From assembly GCA_030692355.1 (NCBI GenBank), contig JAUYCF010000042.1, positions 122,413 to 186,412 on the forward strand: a DNA stretch of 64,000 nucleotides. The letters run 5' to 3'. This stretch comes from Thiobacillus sp. Its GTDB lineage: Bacteria > Pseudomonadota > Gammaproteobacteria > Burkholderiales > Thiobacillaceae. Both the position numbers and the translations under genes were made by a program. Of this stretch, positions 12,800-20,543 are shown one piece after another. Position 1 is the stretch's first letter, and each line of letters starts with the position of its first letter. Under the pieces are notes generated by a model that worked only from the letters and a program-made list of their open reading frames with translations, ran no database searches and was not told where the DNA came from.

Positions 12800-13013
12800 A
12801 GGCGGCCGGTTTCTCGGCGTCGGGCGGCGACGGTAGAAGCGCTTGCGGCTGGTCGTCCTGAGGCTGATCATCCTGCGGCTGGTCGTCCTGAGGCTGGTCA
12901 TCCTCGGGCTGGACTTCGCCTGCGCCGGCTTTGCGCCGTAGTTTCTCTTCCTTCTTCTGTTTTTTTGCGAGGTCTCGCTGACGCTTTGCAAAGGAATAAT
13001 TGGGTTTGGCCAT
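12798..13013 (-). CDS. Conserved small charged protein with DDQPQ tandem repeats
   Basis: A 71-residue protein starting MAKPNYSFAKRQRDLAKKQK, a short, highly basic N-terminus that I recognise as a widespread proteobacterial hypothetical family. The second half holds four copies of DDQPQ encoded by a 15-bp tandem repeat, so its length may vary between strains. The ATG at 13013 fits the family start; the frame extends to 13043 without support. The function is unknown; the basic helix could bind nucleic acid. Its stop overlaps the truncated macro-domain gene, and the end PPDAEKPAA may be altered by that deletion. Confidence 0.7.
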   Translation of the reverse strand: MAKPNYSFAKRQRDLAKKQKKEEKLRRKAGAGEVQPEDDQPQDDQPQDDQPQDDQPQALLPSPPDAEKPAA

Positions 13014-13094
13014 ATGACATCTCTTCTGCTGGTTTGAGGACAAGGTTGGTAGGGTAAGTCATTTACCCGCCAATTGTCTGCGTTTGTTATGCGT

Positions 13095-14981
13095 TCACCG
13101 CCCCGACGCGCGGGCCGGCCCGGTCCGGGTCGTCTCGTCTACCCCGGATGGCCACGGCCGGGCCGGTCGGCTGGCAGGACGTGGCTGTGCCGGCTCGACC
13201 TGGATGACCGTGCCCTCGCGGCGCGGGTCGGCCGCGCCGTAATGCGTGCCCGTCGCGAGGTCGATGGCGACTGCCTGCACCGAGCCGATCGTTTCCCGGC
13301 AGCCATCCGTCCCCGTTTCGCCCAGGCCGATATGCCCCAGCGTGCGCAAGGCATCCTGGGCGGCGACGCTGAAATGCGGCTGCATGAACGCGGCGCCGCC
13401 TTCGCAGCTCACCCGCCCCGCTGCGTGGGTCACTGACAGGCGGGGTGCGGCGATGGCCTGCTGCAGGGGCATGCCGTGGTCGATGAGGTTGAGTGTGACA
13501 TTGAGCACCGAGTTGATGATGGTCGCGCCGCCGGGCGAGCCGTAGGCGGCGACCGGCTTGCCGTGCCTGAACAGCAGCGTCGGCGCCATGCTGGAGCGCG
13601 GGCGTTTGGCGGGGGCGACGTCGTTGGCGCCGGGGTTGCCGGTCGCGGCGTTGGCCGCAGGCACGAAATTGAAGTCGGTCAGCTCGTTGTTGAGCAGGAA
13701 GCCGTAGCCCGGAACGGTGATGCCGGACCCCCAGGTGAACTCGATGGTGCTGGTGTAGCTCACCACGTTGCCCCAGCGGTCGACGATGGAAAAGTGCGTG
13801 GTGTGGGGGCTTTGCTGCCGGGCGGGCGACGGCTTGCGCCGCACGGCGGTGGCGGCATCCCAGGGCAGCGGGTCGCCTGCCTGCGGCGTGTCCATGCGGC
13901 TGTCGGGTTTGATCAAGGCTGTGCGCGCGGCGAGGTAGTCGGCATGCAGCAGCCCATGTCGCGGCACCGGCACGGTGTCGTCGTCGCCGATCCACACCGC
14001 GCGGTCGGCGAATGCCAGGCGCATCGCCTCGATCATCGCGTGCAGGGTCTGCGGGCTGCCGAAGCCGTATCCCTGCGCGGTGTCGCCGAGCGGAAAGCGC
14101 TCCAGCAGGCCCAGCATCTGCAGCATGGTGAGGCCGCCGGAAGAGGGCGGCGGCATGCCCGCCAGCGTCCAGCCGCGGTAATGGCCGACCAGCGGCTGGC
14201 GGATTGCCACGCGATACTGGTCGAGGTCGGCCAGTGTCATGCGGCCCTTTCCGGCCGCGCCGAGCTCGCTGTGCGTGCGCTGCTGGGCGTTGACGATCGC
14301 CCGTGCCAGGGGGCCGCGATAGAAGGCGTTCGGTCCCCCGGCGGCGATCCGCTTCAGGGTCTTCGCCAGGTCGGGCTGCACCAGCCAGTCGTCCTCGGCC
14401 AGCGGCACGCCGCCGGGGCGAAAGATCGCGGCGGTTTCCGGCTGCAGCCGGGTGCGGCCGCCGTCGTCGGCGATGTCGGCCGCGAGGAAGCGGTTGACGC
14501 GAAAGCCGTGCTCGGCCAGTTCAATAGCGGGCGCCAGCGTATCCGCCAATTTGAATGTGCCCCAGCGGCGCAGCGCGGTGTCGACGCCGCGCAGGGTGCC
14601 CGGCACGCCCACCGCCAGGCCGCTGGTCGAGGCCAGCGGAAAGGGCATCGGCTGGCCGTCGGGCGCGAACATGTCGGCGCTGGCCGCAGCCGGGGCGCGC
14701 TCGCGCGAATCGACGATGAAACTTTCGCCGGTTTTGGCGAGATGGACCAGCATGAAGCCGCCGCCGCCGAGGCCGGAAGACTGCGGTTCGACCACGTTCA
14801 ACGCAAACTGCACCGCGGCCGCGGCATCGATGGCGTTGCCGCCCGCAGCCAGCATGCGCGCGCCGGCGGCGGCCGCGGCCGGGTGCGATACCGCCACCAC
14901 GCCGTCGGGCGAGGCGGCCAGCAGCGGGGACGACAGCAGGCAAAGGACAAGCCAGCGGGTGCAGTGCGCAAGACGGTTCAT
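13095..14981 (-). CDS. ggt: Gamma-glutamyltransferase
   Basis: A 628-residue periplasmic enzyme that cleaves glutathione and transfers its gamma-glutamyl group. A signal peptide (1-22, ending LLAASPDG) precedes the large subunit, with the typical GGNAIDAAAAVQFALNVVEP and LGGGGFM segments. The autoprocessing site is in SPHTTHFSIVD, giving catalytic Thr394 as the new N-terminus of the small subunit. Later motifs are LNNELTDFNF, RPRSSMAPT and SPGGATIINS. A Pro/Arg-rich tail of about 25 residues follows the family's usual end. It stands alone on the - strand, 72 bp after the end of the NnrS gene. A 623-codon + strand frame over it is a shadow. Confidence 0.95.
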   Translation of the reverse strand: MNRLAHCTRWLVLCLLSSPLLAASPDGVVAVSHPAAAAAGARMLAAGGNAIDAAAAVQFALNVVEPQSSGLGGGGFMLVHLAKTGESFIVDSRERAPAAASADMFAPDGQPMPFPLASTSGLAVGVPGTLRGVDTALRRWGTFKLADTLAPAIELAEHGFRVNRFLAADIADDGGRTRLQPETAAIFRPGGVPLAEDDWLVQPDLAKTLKRIAAGGPNAFYRGPLARAIVNAQQRTHSELGAAGKGRMTLADLDQYRVAIRQPLVGHYRGWTLAGMPPPSSGGLTMLQMLGLLERFPLGDTAQGYGFGSPQTLHAMIEAMRLAFADRAVWIGDDDTVPVPRHGLLHADYLAARTALIKPDSRMDTPQAGDPLPWDAATAVRRKPSPARQQSPHTTHFSIVDRWGNVVSYTSTIEFTWGSGITVPGYGFLLNNELTDFNFVPAANAATGNPGANDVAPAKRPRSSMAPTLLFRHGKPVAAYGSPGGATIINSVLNVTLNLIDHGMPLQQAIAAPRLSVTHAAGRVSCEGGAAFMQPHFSVAAQDALRTLGHIGLGETGTDGCRETIGSVQAVAIDLATGTHYGAADPRREGTVIQVEPAQPRPASRPARPWPSGVDETTRTGPARASGR

Positions 14982-15053
14982 GGGAATCAGCCGGGATCGC
15001 CGGTCATTGCGGCAGGCAGCGCCTGCCGCGTTTTGTCGTGGCCAATGCGCGGC

Positions 15054-16238
15054 TCAGCCCGCCTTGCCGTCGATCCGCGGGCGCAGCAGCATGGGCGCGT
15101 AGATCGCGGCGAACAGGCCGAACGCGAACATCCAGGCCAATCCGGCAACGGTGAGGCCTGCCGTATAGACCGCCGGAAAGAACAAGGGCAGCGCAACGCG
15201 GATCAGTGCCGCAAGATTGATCGCGACGAAGGCCAGCGTCATCAGCGGGACGGAGTCGATCGGCCGGCCTGTATGGCCGAGCGACACCCGCGCCATCATG
15301 CCGAGGGTCATCACCCCGATGCCGCCGGTGGTGAAGGCATGCAGTGAAGCGCTGGTTGCGGCGCCCACCCCCGTGGCCGACAGCGCAAGCAGCGCGAAGC
15401 CGAGCGCGATCCAGGCGTAGCCCAGATGCAAAATCCACAGCAGCGGCACCGACCAGACCTTGCCGGCATACCAGCCCGCCACCCGGGTGAAATGCACCGT
15501 TGCCGCAATTGCCGCGAGCAGTGCGGTGACCGGCGACACGGGTGCGATCAATGCGGCAAGCAGTGCCGCAAGGGTGGCGACAGGCACCAGCCGTTCGATG
15601 ATGTTCCAGCGCCGCGGGGACGTGCGCAGCTTGTTGTCAGTGAAGAAGGGAATCACCCGCCCGCCCATCACGGCCATCATCGTGACCACGACATAGACAG
15701 CGAGATGCAGGCCCAGGCTGGCGCTGGACGCGGTCCAGCCGAGCGCTTCCGCATGCACCAGCGCGTTGGCCGCGGCCAGCGCCAGCAGCATGACGGGGAA
15801 GGGGTAGTTGTGCAGCTGCCTGGCCTTGACGATCGGCCAGGCCAGTGTCAGCGCCAGCGCCGGCAGGAACAGCAGGTCGACCAGCGCGACCAGCCCGGCC
15901 GGCAGGCCTGGCACCAGAAAGCAGAGCCGGCCGGCCAGCCACAACAGGAACAGCGCGGCCAGCGGCGGGCCCGACGGCGTGCGGATGCCGGTCCAGTTCT
16001 GCGCCGCGGCGAGCAGGAAGCCGGCGATCACCGCCGCGGCATAGCCGAACAGCATTTCATGGCCGTGCCAGACGGCGGGGGCCAGCGGCCCGCCTGCGAT
16101 TTTCCCCTGAAGCATGGCCAGCCACAGCCCCAACAGCACGACGGCAAACAATCCGGCAGCGAGGAAAAATGGCCTGAAGCCCAGGGCAAACAGCGCGAAT
16201 TTTGCAGGGCGTCTGGGCGGGTTGAGCGGTGAGGACAT
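15054..16238 (-). CDS. nnrS: NnrS family membrane protein
   Basis: A 394-residue polytopic protein with about 12 membrane helices. NnrS proteins are heme- and copper-containing inner-membrane proteins tied to nitric oxide stress and denitrification. Family features are the N-terminal FALGFRPFFLAAGLFAV, then VWHGHEMLFGYAAAVIAGFL, GGRVIPFFTDNKL and, near the end, HAFTTGGIGVMTLGMMARVS. Several of these His residues are likely heme ligands. The ATG at 16238 is directly before the family start; 36 further upstream codons have no support. Its presence 9 kb from the nos operon fits a denitrifier. Confidence 0.92.
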   Translation of the reverse strand: MSSPLNPPRRPAKFALFALGFRPFFLAAGLFAVVLLGLWLAMLQGKIAGGPLAPAVWHGHEMLFGYAAAVIAGFLLAAAQNWTGIRTPSGPPLAALFLLWLAGRLCFLVPGLPAGLVALVDLLFLPALALTLAWPIVKARQLHNYPFPVMLLALAAANALVHAEALGWTASSASLGLHLAVYVVVTMMAVMGGRVIPFFTDNKLRTSPRRWNIIERLVPVATLAALLAALIAPVSPVTALLAAIAATVHFTRVAGWYAGKVWSVPLLWILHLGYAWIALGFALLALSATGVGAATSASLHAFTTGGIGVMTLGMMARVSLGHTGRPIDSVPLMTLAFVAINLAALIRVALPLFFPAVYTAGLTVAGLAWMFAFGLFAAIYAPMLLRPRIDGKAG

Positions 16239-16583
16239 AAACGTTTGGGAGTGGAAACTCGGTTTGGCGGTTGCACCGGCGGGTTGTCGATGGCAAGCGA
16301 TGCGTCCCGGTTCTGGAGAAAGCATGGCCTGCCTGGCGGCGACCATTGTATAGGCATCATGGCTGCCGGGTACGCCTTCGGGGATGCCGGTGTTTTGGGC
16401 TGTGAAAAATTGGCGTCCGGACGGTTTCGCACGGGAAAAAGGATGGCCGCGATCGCCGAAACCGCTTGGTTGCCCGCGGCTTGCGCGGGCACGGGAAAGC
16501 GGATGGGCGCGGCCAGTCCGTTGGAATGCTCAGGCAGCAAGGCGGTGATCAAGAGCGTGATCGGCTGAATCGGCAGGGTCCGG
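16239..16583. other. Intergenic region upstream of nnrS, no gene
   Basis: This stretch of 345 bp lies between the NnrS start and the end of the DsrC/TusE gene, both on the - strand. Short frames cross it on both strands but none has a start site, codon use or a motif I can support. I looked for a TTGAT-N4-ATCAA type FNR/NnrR box and did not find a convincing one. Confidence 0.5.
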
Positions 16584-16904
16584 TCAACCCGTGCTCCAGG
16601 CCCTTGGCCGCCGCATGCCGGCGATCTTGCATGCCTGCTTCACGTAGCCGTAGGGGAACAGATCGAACAGCTTCTTGTGCGCTTCTTTCCCCATGCGTTC
16701 GGCCAGGTGCTTGATGACGAAACGGGCATCGGCAATGACCTGGTGTTCCTCGAAGTAGTCGCGCATGAAGCGGATAACGTCCCAGTGGTCGTCATCGAGC
16801 TGGATTTTCTCTTCCTCGGCCAAGGCCCGTGCCACGTCCTCGTTCCAGTCGGCGGGTTCGATCAGGTAGCCTTCCGCATCACGTTCCGGCAAATCGATAG
16901 GCAT
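16584..16904 (-). CDS. DsrC/TusE family sulfur-relay protein lacking the terminal cysteine
   Basis: A 106-residue DsrC/TusE fold protein (EGYLIEPADWNEDVARALA, then DHWDVIRFMRDYFEEHQV). These proteins carry sulfur on C-terminal cysteines, in tRNA 2-thiolation (TusE) or dissimilatory sulfur metabolism (DsrC). In DsrC two cysteines are used: one in KQACKIAG and a penultimate one; TusE keeps only the last. Here KQACKIAG is present but the end reads MRRPRAWSTG with no terminal Cys, so it matches neither form. A sulfur-transfer role by the usual mechanism is therefore doubtful; a regulatory role is possible. It has no dsr or tus neighbours. Confidence 0.85.
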   Translation of the reverse strand: MPIDLPERDAEGYLIEPADWNEDVARALAEEEKIQLDDDHWDVIRFMRDYFEEHQVIADARFVIKHLAERMGKEAHKKLFDLFPYGYVKQACKIAGMRRPRAWSTG

Positions 16905-17469
16905 CGTCTTGTTTCCCCGTGCGATATTTTAAAGAAAGCATAAAAACCCATGAAGATGCGTTTGCACTATTTTAGTGCATTCATGCGCGCAAAAAACATT
17001 TCCACGCTATCCCGTGCGCGCTGGCATCGACCGTCTTCCAGGCGGCAACGCGCACACTGGATGCTGGCGCTCATGCCAGATATGGAAAATCTGCCGCCGG
17101 GTCCGGGTCGCCTTGTGCCTCCTTTACCGGGACCGGGAAACTCGCTTATTCTAAATTCGGGTCGTTGCGTGCGCTTATGAACGTAGTGAAACGGCGCAAA
17201 ATTCCAACCATGCAACGCGCCACATTCCCGAAGCGGCAAGGGTGGAATCGCCCAGGGCAGTGCGCCAGCGCACTGGATATCAGGATGCGGATCTCTTATT
17301 CGTTTCGATATGCGGGGGCGGAGTGCTATCATTTCATCCTGGCAGCGGCCGATCCGCCGTGGCCGATCCGAAATTTCCGACATTGATCGAAATTATTCCA
17401 CGCCATAACGGCAGCCCGTTGCATCGGTTCGGGATTTTTAAACTGGTGCTGACAAAACAGGAGATTTAA
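16905..17469. other. Divergent intergenic region between the DsrC/TusE gene and cytochrome c, no gene
   Basis: This stretch of 565 bp holds the start regions of both divergent genes. The + strand cytochrome gene has a good ribosome binding site (CAGGAG about 7 bp before its ATG). TTGATC at 17385 and TAACGG at 17408 are spaced 17 bp and could form a weak promoter, but this is speculative. I see no repeat or RNA structure. Confidence 0.4.
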
Positions 17470-17862
17470 ATGAAGAAGACATCACTCGTTCTGGCTGTTT
17501 CGCTTGCAGCTTTTTTGTTGAGCGCTTGCGGGAAGGAGGAGAGTGCAGCTCCGGAAGCGCCCGCCCCCGAGGCGGCCGCACCGGCTCCGGCGCCTGTTGT
17601 GGCTGAGAATGTTTTAGGTAAAAGCATATTCAATAAGACCTGCGCGTTGTGTCATGCGGCGGGGGTTGCCGGTGCGCCGAAGCCCGGCGATACGGCTGAC
17701 TGGGGGCCGCGCATCGCGCAGGGCGCGGATGTGCTCTACAAGCATGCGATCGAAGGATTTACGGGTGCAAAAGGCATGATGCCTGCACGCGGCGGAGCCG
17801 CCACGCTGACCGACGACGAAGTCAAGGCGGCAGTCGACTACATGGTTGACCTGTCAAAATAA
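17470..17862 (+). CDS. Lipoprotein cytochrome c5-type monoheme protein
   Basis: A 130-residue periplasmic lipoprotein. The signal peptide ends in the lipobox LLSAC with lipidated Cys20. A Pro/Ala-rich flexible linker (about 25-45) is followed by a class I cytochrome c domain with CALCH (58-62) and a probable axial Met in GAKGMMPARGG. Such lipid-anchored c5-type cytochromes shuttle electrons to periplasmic reductases. Since it converges on the nos operon, an electron-donor role to NosZ is plausible but not proven. It ends just before a strong hairpin terminator. Confidence 0.9.
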   Translation: MKKTSLVLAVSLAAFLLSACGKEESAAPEAPAPEAAAPAPAPVVAENVLGKSIFNKTCALCHAAGVAGAPKPGDTADWGPRIAQGADVLYKHAIEGFTGAKGMMPARGGAATLTDDEVKAAVDYMVDLSK

Positions 17863-17896
17863 GCGCCAGGCGCCAACGACCGCGGTCTGGTCGATG

Positions 17897-17934
17897 AAAA
17901 GCGGGGGAGATCTGCATCTCCCCCGCTTTTTTTA
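17897..17934. terminator. Bidirectional rho-independent terminator
   Basis: AAAAGCGGGGGAGAT, a short loop and ATCTCCCCCGCTTTTTTT form a long perfect stem with a T-run on each strand. It lies between the converging cytochrome c gene and the last nos gene and can stop transcription from both sides. Confidence 0.9.
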
Positions 17935-17949
17935 TGGGCGCGGCAGGCG

Positions 17950-18561
17950 TCAGTGGCGATGGTGCACGCTGCGGTTCAGCGACTGGATCACTTCGGGTGT
18001 TACTTCCGTAAATGCCAGCACCTTGCCGCCGCGGCTGCGGGTCAGGGCGTCTGCCGCTTCGCGGCTGGCAAAGGCGGGCAGGTCGGCATCGCGCATCGGA
18101 CCGAAGGCGCTGGAGCCGTGTACGAAGAAGGCGTCCTGGGCTTCGATCCATTGCCTGGTTTCAAAGTCGGTTACAAAGCTGACGGCAACCTCGTCCACGG
18201 TGTAGCCGTTGCTGTAGCGGTCAACCCTTTGCAGAAAAACGAACAGGTTGATCGGCGAGTCGAAGTAGTGGGCGGCGCCATCCCTGAAAATGCTTTGCGC
18301 GGCCCAGCGCGGAAAGCGGGCGGGATACATGCCGCATACCGGGCAGCGCGCATCGGCGGGTATCGGCCGTGGTGCAAGCATTGCCAGACCTGAAGCCGGA
18401 TCGTAGGGCGTTGCCGGTGCAACGATGCAAAGCTCGTTGGTGACCAGATCGGGGTCCGGGGCCGCCCGCTCGTCATGGGGCAGCAGCACGACGACGGCGG
18501 CAGCGACGGCTATCGCGAGCAAGGCTATCCCCAGGGACAGCCGTTTCCCTGGCAGTCGCAT
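17950..18561 (-). CDS. NosL-like protein with CPVCGM motif (second NosL)
   Basis: A 203-residue protein with an N-terminal membrane anchor (about 9-28) followed by a NosL-like domain. NosL is the copper-binding lipoprotein chaperone of nitrous oxide reductase. The candidate metal site is ARCPVCGMYPARFP, typical of the NosL family CxxCGM motif, followed by AAHYFDSPINLFVFLQ and a pattern (DAFFVHGSSAFGPM, FASREAADALTRSRGGKVL) shared with the other NosL in this cluster. It lacks a lipobox and is instead membrane-anchored. It is the last gene of the nos operon and overlaps the preceding small gene by 1 bp. It may deliver copper to a second site or enzyme. Confidence 0.87.
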   Translation of the reverse strand: MRLPGKRLSLGIALLAIAVAAAVVVLLPHDERAAPDPDLVTNELCIVAPATPYDPASGLAMLAPRPIPADARCPVCGMYPARFPRWAAQSIFRDGAAHYFDSPINLFVFLQRVDRYSNGYTVDEVAVSFVTDFETRQWIEAQDAFFVHGSSAFGPMRDADLPAFASREAADALTRSRGGKVLAFTEVTPEVIQSLNRSVHHRH

Positions 18562-18926
18562 CAGCCGACGTCCCCGACCCCGAACATCGGGTCGTCGATC
18601 AGAGTACGGATCAGTCTTTGCAGATTGTCTTCCGGAAGCGCATCGGGGCGCGTGATCGGGTCTGCAACGATACGACCGCCCGCATCGTGGAAATGGTTGG
18701 GGAAGGTCTCAAGCCCGCGGTGCAGAGGCGCGGTGTCGATGCCGGATTCGGCATCGCCAAAGGCCCAGCGCAGCGAATAGGCATCGGCTGCGGCATAGCG
18801 GACTTCCAGCGTCACGCCATTCTTCAGGCGGACGATCATGGCGTCCTGCTTCTGTTCGACGGGGGAAGCGAGATCTCCCTCGAAGGACGCTTCGATCAGT
18901 AAACCGAGTTCAAGGTGCAGGCTCAT
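18561..18926 (-). CDS. Small conserved protein, possibly DUF6516/TumE-like
   Basis: A 121-residue soluble protein. The segment RWAFGDAESGIDTAPLHRGL, then FPNHFHDAGGRIV and a C-terminal LPEDNLQRLIRTLIDDP, resembles in my reading the DUF6516 proteins, some of which are called TumE toxins; I am not certain. It overlaps the upstream 90-residue gene by 4 bp and the second NosL gene by 1 bp, so all three are translationally linked. If it is a toxin, the upstream protein would be the antitoxin, but a role in nos maturation is equally possible given the position. Confidence 0.6.
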   Translation of the reverse strand: MSLHLELGLLIEASFEGDLASPVEQKQDAMIVRLKNGVTLEVRYAAADAYSLRWAFGDAESGIDTAPLHRGLETFPNHFHDAGGRIVADPITRPDALPEDNLQRLIRTLIDDPMFGVGDVG

Positions 18927-19195
18927 ATACGTGCGGCGTCCTTCAGGCGTTCGGCGAGCACGGCGCGGGCCGTTTCGCGAGTGTCGGCGAGTATCCGGGC
19001 AGCCAGGTAATGTTCATAGGCAGGATGCTCGGCCACCGCGCCGGACTGGATGTTTTGCAGCAGCGCCGCTTCGTCCTCCGCACCATAGGGCTCGAGGACG
19101 GCAATGCGATTTTCGCGCAGGTCATAGATCAACCGCGACAACAGTTCGAGTTCTGTCGCGATGTCGGGATCAAGGTTTTCAAAGAAGCTCGCCAT
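18923..19195 (-). CDS. Small helical protein, 90 residues, in nos operon
   Basis: I do not recognise a named function. The protein is soluble and almost fully helical (ATELELLSRLIYDLRENRIA, then EHPAYEHYLAARILADTRET). The ATG at 19195 follows nosL by 5 bp and the stop overlaps the next gene in an ATGA. The tight pairing with the 121-residue gene suggests that the two proteins act together, as an antitoxin-toxin or as a chaperone-client pair. No DNA-binding motif is visible. Confidence 0.6.
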   Translation of the reverse strand: MASFFENLDPDIATELELLSRLIYDLRENRIAVLEPYGAEDEAALLQNIQSGAVAEHPAYEHYLAARILADTRETARAVLAERLKDAARI

Positions 19196-19200
19196 GACGC

Positions 19201-19722
19201 TTACATGTTGCTGTCGTGTTGCGCACCGCCGTCCAGCACCACCATGTCGGGCGTGATGTCGCTGAAGCGGTAGATCTTGCCGCCGTGCTCGGCGGCGAAT
19301 TTCACTGCGTCGCTCTCCTGCGCGAAGCTGGCGATCGTGGGTCCCATCGAGCCGTGCCGCTTGCTGCCGTGGACGTAGTATGCGGTTTTCGCATCGATCC
19401 AGTGGTCGCGCGGAACATCCCAATCGGCCTTGCCCATATCCTGCACCAGCAGGCCGCGCACGACCCTGACCTGTTCGGGGTTGAGATAGATGTTGAACAT
19501 TTCCACCGTGTCGCAGAAGAAATCCGGCTCTTCCTGCCCGGCGTAGTGAATCTGCGCCTTGGGGCCGGGATAGTCGGCGAGCAGCATGCCGTCCAGGCTG
19601 CAGGACGTGCCGGCGCCGATCTCCATCGGGGCGATTGTGTCCGGAGTATCCGGCTTCCCGCAGGCCGCGAGTGCGATCGCGGCCAGGGTGGAATAAACGA
19701 GCACAAGACGTAAAGGTTTCAT
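19201..19722 (-). CDS. nosL: NosL copper-binding lipoprotein chaperone
   Basis: A 173-residue outer-membrane or periplasmic lipoprotein (lipobox AIALAAC near residue 21) that brings Cu(I) for the CuZ centre of nitrous oxide reductase. The metal motif appears as GTSCSLDGMLLADYPG, the variant of the NosL site seen in many betaproteobacteria. Conserved later segments are FFCDTVEMFNIYLNPEQ, AYYVHGSKRHGSMGPT and FAAEHGGKIYRFSDITPDM. The ATG at 19722 overlaps the end of nosY by 4 bp. Compare the second NosL-like gene downstream, which has a CPVCGM site. Confidence 0.93.
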   Translation of the reverse strand: MKPLRLVLVYSTLAAIALAACGKPDTPDTIAPMEIGAGTSCSLDGMLLADYPGPKAQIHYAGQEEPDFFCDTVEMFNIYLNPEQVRVVRGLLVQDMGKADWDVPRDHWIDAKTAYYVHGSKRHGSMGPTIASFAQESDAVKFAAEHGGKIYRFSDITPDMVVLDGGAQHDSNM

Positions 19723-20534
19723 TGACGGAATCTCCAGGTTGCAATGCCCAGCGGCGCCACAATCCAGGCGACCATCACCATCCCGAGCAGCCAGGGATCG
19801 GCCAGCATCGGGGGGAAAACGGTCACCAGTCCGTACATGGTGCGGACGTCGGCCAGGGTAAAGATGTTGAGTATGCGGAACACGTCGGCGGGATTCGCCA
19901 GCAGCAGGTAGGGGAAAATCTCGCCCCCCCACTGGCCGCCGGTCACGACCAGCGCGCCGAGCAGCAGCAGGTCGAACACCAGCACGAAAAAAAACCACAT
20001 GGCGATTGCGAGCCCCGATGCCCGGGCACGGTCGGAGGCGAACACCGACAGCATGACCGCCAGGCTCAGGAAGGCGCAGCCCAGCAGCACCGAGCTGAGC
20101 ATGAAGCCGAAGTAATGGATCAGCCCGTTAAAATCGATCTGTGTCGACAGCATGATCGCGACCAGGCCAAAGCCGGCCACGGTGGAGAAGGTCAGCGCGG
20201 CCGCGAGGCCGAAGAATTTTCCGAGGATCAATTCCAGGCGCGTGATCGGCATCGACAGCAGGAGGTCGAGGGAGCCGCGTTCGCGCTCACCGACGATGGC
20301 GTCGAAGCCCAGGATAAGCGCGATCAGCGGGATCAGATAGATGACCAGGCTGACCAGGCTGGCGATGGTGACATCGATGGAGCGAAGGCCGATGGAACCC
20401 TGCTGCGCTGCGCCGAAATAGGCGATGGTCAGCGCGAAAGCGGTGAAAACAAGTGCCACGGCCAGCACCCAGCGATTGCGGATGCGGTCCCAGAATTCCT
20501 TGCTGGCGATGGTGGCGATTTGTGCGATTTCCAT
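19719..20534 (-). CDS. nosY: NosY ABC transporter permease
   Basis: A 271-residue inner-membrane permease with six predicted helices (for example WVLAVALVFTAFALTIAYFG and VIYLIPLIALILGFDAIVG). Together with NosF and NosD it forms the ABC machinery that helps NosL transfer copper for NosZ maturation. The cytoplasmic segment GERERGSLDLLLSMPITRLE, typical of ABC-2 type permeases, contacts the ATPase. It starts 10 bp after the nosF stop and overlaps nosL by 4 bp. Confidence 0.93.
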   Translation of the reverse strand: MEIAQIATIASKEFWDRIRNRWVLAVALVFTAFALTIAYFGAAQQGSIGLRSIDVTIASLVSLVIYLIPLIALILGFDAIVGERERGSLDLLLSMPITRLELILGKFFGLAAALTFSTVAGFGLVAIMLSTQIDFNGLIHYFGFMLSSVLLGCAFLSLAVMLSVFASDRARASGLAIAMWFFFVLVFDLLLLGALVVTGGQWGGEIFPYLLLANPADVFRILNIFTLADVRTMYGLVTVFPPMLADPWLLGMVMVAWIVAPLGIATWRFRQ

Positions 20535-20543
20535 TGCCGCCCC

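Noticed and set aside
13476..15347. A 623-codon + strand frame
   Set aside because: It is antisense to the well-supported gamma-glutamyltransferase gene.
16535..16565. Possible FNR/NnrR box upstream of nnrS
   Set aside because: GATCAAGAGCGTGATC has the wrong spacing and half-sites for the TTGAT-N4-ATCAA consensus.
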